DNA from: an uncultured Clostridia bacterium
GTDB taxonomy: Bacteria; Bacillota; Clostridia; Monoglobales; Monoglobaceae
Length of the DNA stretch: 27,370 bases
Direction: 5' to 3'
NCBI GenBank assembly: GCA_934454115.1
Contig: CAKSFQ010000027.1
Span: 1-27,370, forward strand
Below, piece by piece: positions 20,968 through 27,370 of the stretch. The notes beneath the pieces are model-generated. The model did not search any database. It was given only the letters and a program-made list of their open reading frames with translations, and was not told where the DNA came from. The position numbers and the translations under genes are program-made. Every line of letters begins with the position of its first letter. Position 1 is the stretch's first letter.

Positions 20968-22122
20968 TTGATAGAAGGATTGAAAAAGAAAGAGGTTGGA
21001 ATTCCTTGTATTCTTGCCTGTGTGTACTTTCTCGCGCTGCCGCTTACCATTACAATAAACTCCGCAGGAAATTCCTTTTTAAAGCTGCTGACCATACCCA
21101 TTGCCGGGTATTTTGTGGCAAACTGGTTTTTCTATCGAAAAAAGCTGGAGCTTAACGCGATTCACTTATTATCATTTTTATATCTGATAACGGTTGTTAT
21201 GACACTGTTTGCGGACAGAAGTCCGGTTGCCCTGCAATATGTGAGAGGCTATTTTGAAACGATGGGTTTGATGTTTCTTATAACCATGCGAAAATATACG
21301 GAAAATGAAATCAAAGCGTTTGAGCTTACACAGCTTGCACTCCTCGGCGTGATGATTACGCTCGGATTTATCGGTGCGGATTGGTACGGCGACAGAAACA
21401 CGATGACAATATTCGGAACGACAAGTGATCCAAATTACTTTACCGGATTTTTTCTTCTGCCTATGGCGGTTGCAATGAAAAAAATACGCGAGAACAAAAT
21501 CTATATCGTTGTGTGTGCGGTTTTGCTTGCTCTCGGGGCGTATATGGTTTTTACCTCCGGCTCGCGCGGCGGACTGTTCGGGCTTGCGGTTATGATAATG
21601 TCATACGTGTTCATAAATGCAAAGGGGGCAAAACAGCGTATTATCGGCATTTGTACGGCAATCGGCATGGCAGTGATTTTGTGGACGATTGTTATTCCGC
21701 TTTTGCCGGATGACGTTTCGGCGCGCTTTAGTATAAAGGAGCTTATCGAATCGCATGGCACGGGACGCGGCGATATATGGCTTTCCATGCTCGACACGAT
21801 CAAACGCTCGTCGCGGGAGTTATTATATGGCAGAGGAATCTTTGCTTATCACGAAATGATGATAGACGGAAGACTGGTGCAGGTGGTGGCACACAACCAA
21901 TTGATACAGTTGCTCTATAATCAGGGCATACCGGGGTTTGTAACATTTATTCTGATGTCTCTTGCAGCAGTATTGAGAAATATAAAAAAACGGGGATATA
22001 TCTCGGCGGCAATGCTTGGTATATTGGCTCTTTCTATGACGCTTACCATCAATACGAGCATCAAGGCGTATTGGAATCTGCTGATTTATGCGGCATTTTC
22101 CTTTGATACACCCGAAAAATGA
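20968..22122 (+). CDS. O-antigen ligase/polymerase-like membrane protein (Wzy/Wzy_C type)
   Basis: TTG 20968 is chosen because GGAGG at 20953-20957 lies about 10 bases upstream and the following residues run straight into the first membrane helix; the frame is open further upstream to ATG 20863. The product of about 384 residues has some ten membrane helices and the Wzy_C hallmarks: TSGSRGG after a helix, then a large outer loop with GTGRGDIWLSML, LLYGRG and AHNQLIQLLYNQGIPG. Such proteins polymerise or ligate polysaccharide repeat units on lipid carrier at the outer face of the membrane. It is the first gene of the operon under the invertible promoter. Polymerase versus ligase cannot be decided; a polymerase fits the neighbours. 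Confidence 0.87.
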   Translation: MIEGLKKKEVGIPCILACVYFLALPLTITINSAGNSFLKLLTIPIAGYFVANWFFYRKKLELNAIHLLSFLYLITVVMTLFADRSPVALQYVRGYFETMGLMFLITMRKYTENEIKAFELTQLALLGVMITLGFIGADWYGDRNTMTIFGTTSDPNYFTGFFLLPMAVAMKKIRENKIYIVVCAVLLALGAYMVFTSGSRGGLFGLAVMIMSYVFINAKGAKQRIIGICTAIGMAVILWTIVIPLLPDDVSARFSIKELIESHGTGRGDIWLSMLDTIKRSSRELLYGRGIFAYHEMMIDGRLVQVVAHNQLIQLLYNQGIPGFVTFILMSLAAVLRNIKKRGYISAAMLGILALSMTLTINTSIKAYWNLLIYAAFSFDTPEK

Positions 22123-22136
22123 AAAGGAGATTCTGT

Positions 22137-23591
22137 ATGATATTTAGGAGTAAAACGCCGTATCCGGAGAAAAAAATATCGAATGAAAACGCGGAATACC
22201 CTGAGAATATACTGCTTGCGGAGAACCATAGAAGTAAAATGCCGAAAGTAAAGCAGAGTTATTTGCTGAAATGCATCATTATAGTTGCTGCGGTTGTTGC
22301 CGTCTGCATAATCGCGGGAAATCTGAATACGGCATACACAACCGTTTCAATTTCATTTTCTGAAATAACGAAGGGGTGCAATCCGGACGGATCGCCGTTT
22401 GATATTTATGAGGTGCTGAGCGACGAGGTCTTAGCAAACGCTTGTGACAGGCTGGATGATAAGCTAAGCCCCGATATGCTGAAGGAGCATATTTCCGTTA
22501 CCGGCATCACCACGGACGGCAGTTTTAACGCAATAAGGCAGAATGTTCTCGATGGAAACGATACATATTCATACTTTCCGTCAAAATATACAATTTCATA
22601 TTCGGTCATCTCGGATTCGATTAAGGCAAATGGTGTGCCGGCGTCCGTCGGAGCGGTTTTGAAACAGTTTGTGTTGCCGTCAAAAGGAAAAATAATAGCT
22701 GCCGTTGCCGACAGCTATAAGGAATATTATGAAGATAAGTATATTTTCACAAGCGCTGTGTTTGATGTGGACTGGTCAGAAACAAAATCACTCGATTATT
22801 TCAACCGTGCCGGTGAGATGCAAAACGTTATAAACCGCATAAACAGGTATTTGTCAAGCCGTTACGATGAGGACGTGAGGTTTGTTTCAAAGGACGGTGT
22901 GAGCTTCGGCGATCTGAGTGCGGAACTGTCAAGAATAACGGACAACGATGTCGAAACGTACAAGGCGTTTGTGATCCAAAACGGGATTACCGCCGACAAG
23001 GACAAGCTTTTAAAGCAGTTCTGCTATGTATCAAAAGAAAAATACGAGCAGACACAGAGAAACCGCGGTGAATATAACATTATGCTGGACGGGATATCCG
23101 TGTATGACCCGCTTGTCACGAAGGTAGTGTTTATTCCGGCGTTGGATTCGGACAATGTATTTTATATGAACAGAACAAAAATCGGAATAGATTACCTGAC
23201 GGAAAACGCAAGCAAAGCGAACCTCTCCGGTGACGAGTCGGAAAACGAGGCGCATTATTACGACTATCTGATAGATCAATTTTCCGCATTTGAAGAAAGC
23301 GCGGATTGGGTTAAAAAGGCCGCAGATAAGCAATGCGACGATATTACGGCGAAAATAGACGAATTCTTAAAAAGAGCCGCCGCCGTAAATGACGAGTACA
23401 TCAATCATGTATCTTATGAAACATTGTATATAAGCGGTATAGGTTACGGACATGGAGTTATTTTCTCTGCTGTGACGATTGCCAAAATAACGATTATATG
23501 GTCTGCGGCGCTCTATGTATGGTGGCTTATCTATTCTCTTTTGAAAAGAAAAAAGACCAAAAAGGAGGAAATCGATAATGCTGCTGCGTGA
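22137..23591 (+). CDS. Polysaccharide co-polymerase-like membrane protein 1 (Wzz/chain-length type)
   Basis: ATG 22137 with AAAAGGAGA upstream is preferred over ATG 22119, which overlaps the previous stop. About 484 residues: a basic cytoplasmic N-terminus, a membrane helix (CIIIVAAVVAVCIIAGNL), a large extracytoplasmic helical domain, and a second helix near the end (ITIIWSAALYVWWLIYSLL) followed by a lysine-rich tail. This two-helix topology with a big external domain is that of polysaccharide co-polymerases setting chain length. No Walker motif or tyrosine kinase domain is present. The sequence is divergent, so the call rests on topology and context between the polymerase and a second similar protein. 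Confidence 0.6.
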   Translation: MIFRSKTPYPEKKISNENAEYPENILLAENHRSKMPKVKQSYLLKCIIIVAAVVAVCIIAGNLNTAYTTVSISFSEITKGCNPDGSPFDIYEVLSDEVLANACDRLDDKLSPDMLKEHISVTGITTDGSFNAIRQNVLDGNDTYSYFPSKYTISYSVISDSIKANGVPASVGAVLKQFVLPSKGKIIAAVADSYKEYYEDKYIFTSAVFDVDWSETKSLDYFNRAGEMQNVINRINRYLSSRYDEDVRFVSKDGVSFGDLSAELSRITDNDVETYKAFVIQNGITADKDKLLKQFCYVSKEKYEQTQRNRGEYNIMLDGISVYDPLVTKVVFIPALDSDNVFYMNRTKIGIDYLTENASKANLSGDESENEAHYYDYLIDQFSAFEESADWVKKAADKQCDDITAKIDEFLKRAAAVNDEYINHVSYETLYISGIGYGHGVIFSAVTIAKITIIWSAALYVWWLIYSLLKRKKTKKEEIDNAAA

Positions 23592-24945
23592 TTTTTTAAA
23601 CGGGCTTTATGAGCATAAAAAAATATTTGTGATACTGCTTGCTGTAAGCGTTATTCTTTGCTCCTTAAAGCTGAAGCTTGACGAAAGCTATACATCGGAG
23701 ATACTGATAAAGTATATCGGCGCAAAGGCGGAGGATGGACTTTCCGAAAACGGCGAAAAAATCAATCCTTATGAAATAAAAAGCTCGATTGTGATAAAAA
23801 ACGCATTGACGGAGCTTGGGTTTAAGACGGCAAACATTGAGGAGATCAGCCGTAACATTACAGTTACCCCCATCATACCCACCGCTGAACAGGAAAAATA
23901 TGCATCGTGGATTGATAAATTCTCGGACTATGAAAAAAACGAGGATGAAAAAAAGAATACGGTGTATTACTCGGTAAAATATACTACATCAAAGGGAAAT
24001 GACTACGCCAAGCGTATGCTCAGCGCCGTTTTCAGTCAGTATCGCATATATTATGTCGAAAACTATACCTACAGCTACGGAATAACCAATCTGTCGGGAG
24101 ATGTGGCGATGCAGTACGATTACTATGATACGGTGGATATGCTGCGCAAGAAAATAAACGCGAACATTGAGTACCTGGCGAGAGTTTATGAGGCGGAAAA
24201 GGATTATCGTTCGCCGCAGACGGGGTATTCACTTTTGGATTTGATTGCAGAGTATAAATCACTTAACGAACGGGACATATCGGTTGCGGAGCGTATGGTT
24301 GTCGAAAATGGTATCACAAAAAATGCGTGGTATTTGAGAAGCGCTTTAAACAATAAAATGACGGATGCGGCGTATGATATTGACCTTAACAACAAGAAAG
24401 CGGAAACGCAAAAAGGGCTAATGGCGGTTTATTCCGACAAAAATAAGCAGTATCTTTGGGACAGAGACGGACGGAACAAGGACGACGATGAAAGCGAAGG
24501 TGCACAGGTGCGTGAAAACGTTGAGCGCGACTATAACTATGTTCAAAATAAGTCGGTATATGATCAGCTTGTTTTAGACTATGTCAAATACCGTACTAAC
24601 GCGTTGAATACAGATATCGACAGACGGCGCTATGAGACAGATGCGAACAGCCTTCCCGACGGATTTTCAAATAAGGAGCTTCAAAACGCGCTTGAGACGC
24701 GCCTTGAAAGTGCGTGTGAAAAATTTAACAAACTTTATTCACTCACAAAAGATACAATAGATGATTATAACTCATACAAGTCTGCGCAGAGCATAGCCTG
24801 CATTTCGGGTGTTGTGGCGCATAAAACCGTAAGCACGGTATTTTACTATGCGGTGGGTCTTGTGCTTGCGCTGATGCTTGGTTTTCTGATATGCGGCGTG
24901 TTGGTATATATTAGGAAGGACGAAACAGAAACGGCGGGAGAATAA
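23578..24945 (+). CDS. Polysaccharide co-polymerase-like membrane protein 2 (Wzz type)
   Basis: ATG 23578 overlaps the previous gene by 14 bases and has AGGAGG at 23562-23567. The 455-residue protein has an N-terminal helix (FVILLAVSVILCSLKL), the short beta segment typical of Wzz (YTSEILIKYIGAKA), a long external coiled-coil-rich domain, and a C-terminal helix pair region (VFYYAVGLVLALMLGFLICG) with a short charged tail. The N-terminal part (RDFLNGLYEHKKIFVILL) resembles Wzz-domain proteins more clearly than its neighbour does. It probably partners the upstream protein and polymerase to control chain length or export. No kinase domain. Confidence 0.7.
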   Translation: MLLRDFLNGLYEHKKIFVILLAVSVILCSLKLKLDESYTSEILIKYIGAKAEDGLSENGEKINPYEIKSSIVIKNALTELGFKTANIEEISRNITVTPIIPTAEQEKYASWIDKFSDYEKNEDEKKNTVYYSVKYTTSKGNDYAKRMLSAVFSQYRIYYVENYTYSYGITNLSGDVAMQYDYYDTVDMLRKKINANIEYLARVYEAEKDYRSPQTGYSLLDLIAEYKSLNERDISVAERMVVENGITKNAWYLRSALNNKMTDAAYDIDLNNKKAETQKGLMAVYSDKNKQYLWDRDGRNKDDDESEGAQVRENVERDYNYVQNKSVYDQLVLDYVKYRTNALNTDIDRRRYETDANSLPDGFSNKELQNALETRLESACEKFNKLYSLTKDTIDDYNSYKSAQSIACISGVVAHKTVSTVFYYAVGLVLALMLGFLICGVLVYIRKDETETAGE

Positions 24946-24946
24946 T

Positions 24947-25963
24947 ATGGAATTGGAATTGTGCGGATATTTTGATCATAATTTCGGCGATGATTATATG
25001 CAGAAAATAACGGCGCATTATATGCCGGAATATAATTTTTACGTAGACGCGCGCAATTCTCTCTCACGCTTGCTGCTTGACGAAAAAAATGTCAGCTTAA
25101 AAAATAGTGAACAGAAGAAAAACCTCCCAAAGCTGTTGGTCACCGGTTCCGGGTTTATGGTGAACAGCCGTGCGGCGCTGCGGTGTGAGCTTGTATGGTT
25201 TTTCAAACGAAAGCGCATTGCTGATTACTGTATCGGCTGCAACATCGAGCCGTTTCAAAGCAGACTTGCCGAATGGCTTGTCATACATAAACTGAGGAAA
25301 TTTAAGTGCATCATATGTCGTGACAAGAATAGCTTTTTATGGCTTCAAAAAAAGTGTCCGAATACAATGGTCTCCTATATGCCGGATATTCTGTTCGGAA
25401 TGCCAAAGGGTTGGCTTCCGGAAAAATCGGACGGCGATAAACTCGGTATATCGCCTATCCGCTGTGCCGGGAATTACGGCAGTTACTATTTACAAATGGC
25501 ACAGGCTGCTGATTACTGGATTAAAAATACCGGAAAAGGCGTGATACTTCTTGCCTTTGATGTCGGTTCTGAAGACGATATATCCGCATGTGAAAAAGTG
25601 AAAAGCCTGATAACCCATAAGGACGCGGTTGAAATTGTGAAACATGGAGTCAATGGAGAGATTCCAAACGCATTTTCTAAGTGCCGTAAGGTCATCGGCG
25701 CAAGATTTCACTCAGCTGTGCTCAGTCTGAAAATGAACATAGATTTTTACCCGATTACAGATCGGCAAAAAATGCGAAATTTGTTATCCGATATCGCTTA
25801 TCCCATAGCCGGGTGTGATATTCGCTCGGTCGATATAGGAAAAATTCAGAATTTTCTGATATCTGAGCCGCTTCGCTTCAAACCGTGTAAGCATTATGAA
25901 ACGGACGTTGACAAAGCCTTTGCGGCGATGAAGGCACAAATTGAAGAAAGGAGATGGTTGTGA
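24947..25963 (+). CDS. Polysaccharide pyruvyl transferase family protein
   Basis: The 338-residue protein shows the family pattern: an N-terminal FGDD (residues 13-16) after a CGY strand, a LVTGSGFM strand-loop, CIICRDKNSFLWL, a VSYMPDILF strand, and the C-terminal GARFHSAVLSLKMNI motif, in which the R and H are conserved in pyruvyl transferases. These enzymes transfer pyruvate from phosphoenolpyruvate to a sugar, giving an acidic ketal. Its place between co-polymerase and priming-transferase genes suggests it decorates the polysaccharide made by this operon. ATG 24947 follows the previous stop by one base. Acceptor sugar unknown. Confidence 0.85.
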   Translation: MELELCGYFDHNFGDDYMQKITAHYMPEYNFYVDARNSLSRLLLDEKNVSLKNSEQKKNLPKLLVTGSGFMVNSRAALRCELVWFFKRKRIADYCIGCNIEPFQSRLAEWLVIHKLRKFKCIICRDKNSFLWLQKKCPNTMVSYMPDILFGMPKGWLPEKSDGDKLGISPIRCAGNYGSYYLQMAQAADYWIKNTGKGVILLAFDVGSEDDISACEKVKSLITHKDAVEIVKHGVNGEIPNAFSKCRKVIGARFHSAVLSLKMNIDFYPITDRQKMRNLLSDIAYPIAGCDIRSVDIGKIQNFLISEPLRFKPCKHYETDVDKAFAAMKAQIEERRWL

Positions 25964-26667
25964 TGGAAACCGTAATAAAAAGCAATACCGAAAAGGTAAT
26001 ATTGCCGTTTACAAGAACGGATGAAATATATGAGGTTGAAAAAATAACCTGTCTGCCGCCAAAACCGATATACGGCTTTATAAAGCGAGCGGTTGATATG
26101 ATCGCTGCGCTTTTCGGAGTGATACTTCTTCTGATCCCAATGATTATTACCTATATATGCGTGGCGGTAACGTCAAAGGGAAACCCGATATACAGACAGG
26201 AACGGCTCGGACTCGGCGGTAAGCGGTTTTACATATATAAATTCAGAACAATGGTTGAAAATGCCGAGGAGGACGGAATCCGCTGGTCACTCGGCGAGGA
26301 TGATGAACGGCTGACGGCGGTCGGCAGGGTTTTAAGAAGAACAAAATTTGATGAGATACCGCAGCTATTTAACTGCCTTGCGGGTGATTTGTCGCTTGTG
26401 GGGCCGCGCCCGGAAAGAGCGGTTTTTTATAAATGCTTTGAGGCCTATATTCATGGTTTTTCACAAAGACTTATGGTAAAGCCGGGCATTACAGGGCTTG
26501 CGCAGATAACCGGTCTGTTTTTAAGACCGGAGGAAAAAATCAAATACGATATAGAATATATAAAAAATCGTTCGCTTTTATTGGATATAAAAATACTGCT
26601 ATTAACGGTTGCCGTTGTGATAAGGGGGGATGGACAAAAGGGGCCAAAGTGGGGCAGCGGCAAATGA
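25963..26667 (+). CDS. Priming sugar-phosphate transferase (undecaprenyl-phosphate type)
   Basis: ATG 25963 overlaps the previous stop by one base and has AAAGGAG 9 bases upstream; ATG 25954 abuts that site and is less likely. The 234-residue protein is a short-form bacterial sugar transferase (PF02397): one membrane helix (MIAALFGVILLLIPMIITYI), then YRQERLGLGGKRFYIYKFRTM, the catalytic-region LRRTKFDEIPQLFN, LSLVGPRPE, and VKPGITGLAQI. It moves a sugar-1-phosphate from a nucleotide sugar to undecaprenyl phosphate at the inner face of the membrane, starting each repeat unit. It lies fifth in the operon and would commit precursor to the phase-controlled polysaccharide. Confidence 0.93.
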   Translation: METVIKSNTEKVILPFTRTDEIYEVEKITCLPPKPIYGFIKRAVDMIAALFGVILLLIPMIITYICVAVTSKGNPIYRQERLGLGGKRFYIYKFRTMVENAEEDGIRWSLGEDDERLTAVGRVLRRTKFDEIPQLFNCLAGDLSLVGPRPERAVFYKCFEAYIHGFSQRLMVKPGITGLAQITGLFLRPEEKIKYDIEYIKNRSLLLDIKILLLTVAVVIRGDGQKGPKWGSGK

Positions 26668-27370
26668 AGAAAATATTGTTTATAGCTACGGTGGTAAAAA
26701 CGCACATCAACACGTTTCATTTGCCATACATAAAAATGTTTAAAGAATGCGGTTACAAAACGGTGGTTGCCGCAAAAAACGATTATGAGGACGGTATGGT
26801 AAGTATTCCGGACTGCGATTTATATATAGACATTCCTTTTAATAGAAATCCGTTTTCAGCGAGCAATGTCAAGGCATACAAAATGCTGAAAGCAGTCATA
26901 GACAACGGAAATTTTGATATTATAGAGTGCAATACCCCCATCGGCAGCGTGATCGGCAGACTTGCCGCAAGAGACGCGAGAAAAAAGGGAACCAAAGTCA
27001 TTTACATTGCGCACGGATTTCACTTTTTTAGGGGCAGTTCAAAATTGGCTTGGCTTATCTTTTACCCCGTTGAAAGATTGCTGGCGCATATCACCGATGT
27101 TTTGGTTACGATTAACCGTGAGGACTATGAAAGAGCGTCAAAAAAATTCAAAGCAAAACAAATCGTTCACATAGACGGAATCGGTGTGGATTTGGAAAGG
27201 ATCGAAGACAGCCGCCCGGACAAAAGCAGGGTGCGCCGTGAGTTTGGGATAAAGGAGAGCGATACGGTTCTTATATCGGTCGGAGAGCTTCGTAAACTGA
27301 AAAATCATCGAACAATTATTGAGGCAATGGCAAAAATCGAAAACAAAAACCTGCATTATATTATCGCAGG
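26664..27370 (+). CDS. Glycosyltransferase family 4 protein (EpsD-like), 3'-truncated by the window
   Basis: ATG 26664 overlaps the previous stop (ATGA) and the frame runs off the right edge after 235 codons. The N-terminus is a GT-B donor/acceptor domain: MKKILFIATVVKTHINTFHL, IIECNTPIGSVIGRLAAR, IYIAHGFHFFRGSS, VLVTINREDYERA, and HIDGIGVDLERI. The start of the nucleotide-sugar domain follows (VLISVGELRKLKNHRTIIEA). This matches GT4 enzymes of exopolysaccharide loci such as EpsD. It would add a sugar to the lipid-linked unit begun by the priming transferase. Donor and linkage cannot be predicted. Confidence 0.9.
   Translation, partial: MKKILFIATVVKTHINTFHLPYIKMFKECGYKTVVAAKNDYEDGMVSIPDCDLYIDIPFNRNPFSASNVKAYKMLKAVIDNGNFDIIECNTPIGSVIGRLAARDARKKGTKVIYIAHGFHFFRGSSKLAWLIFYPVERLLAHITDVLVTINREDYERASKKFKAKQIVHIDGIGVDLERIEDSRPDKSRVRREFGIKESDTVLISVGELRKLKNHRTIIEAMAKIENKNLHYIIA

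Overview
The window looks like a chromosomal stretch from a strictly anaerobic, Gram-positive-type Clostridia (Bacillota) genome. This is inferred from the gene families: superoxide reductase, rubrerythrin, glycyl-radical ribonucleotide reductase, SLH-anchored surface protein, CD1871A-type CXXC peptide, Lipobox lipoproteins, and strong GGAGG ribosome sites before nearly every gene. Every supported gene lies on the + strand. No rRNA, tRNA, CRISPR array or insertion sequence was seen.

Layout. (1) 3-5398: the tail of a BspA-type LRR/SLH surface protein, then a tight envelope operon of a small lipoprotein-like protein, an SPFH/YdjI-type protein with a glutamine tract and zinc ribbons, a HEAT-repeat lipoprotein, a TMEM43-like membrane protein and a two-TM zinc-ribbon protein. 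It is closed by two consecutive hairpins. (2) 5609-7521: a decayed small gene and a beta-CASP metallo-beta-lactamase nuclease. (3) 7641-14040: an oxidative-stress/anaerobiosis run. A consensus promoter with a perfect palindromic operator drives rubrerythrin, followed by a broken flavoreductase-rubredoxin gene, superoxide reductase, citrate synthase, a PerR-like repressor, NrdG and a NrdD fused to a glutaredoxin-like domain. (4) 14121-17069: a large secreted M64-type metallopeptidase. (5) 17151-19411: small peptides (one a CXXC peptide), a NapH-like membrane ferredoxin and a TlpA-like lipoprotein, ending at a strong terminator. (6) 19766-27370: a tyrosine recombinase followed within 5 bp by an apparently invertible promoter segment, then an exopolysaccharide operon (polymerase, two co-polymerase-like proteins, pyruvyl transferase, priming phosphotransferase, glycosyltransferase running off the end).

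The most striking system is in region 6. Two exact 24-bp repeats in opposite orientation (20616-20639 and 20886-20909) enclose a consensus promoter (TTGACA, 17 bp, TAAAAT) that points at the polysaccharide operon, right after a recombinase carrying all catalytic residues. This is the architecture of a phase-variable ON/OFF switch, read here in the ON orientation. Flipping would aim the promoter back at the 3' end of the recombinase gene. The inference rests on sequence architecture. Inversion itself cannot be seen from one sequence.
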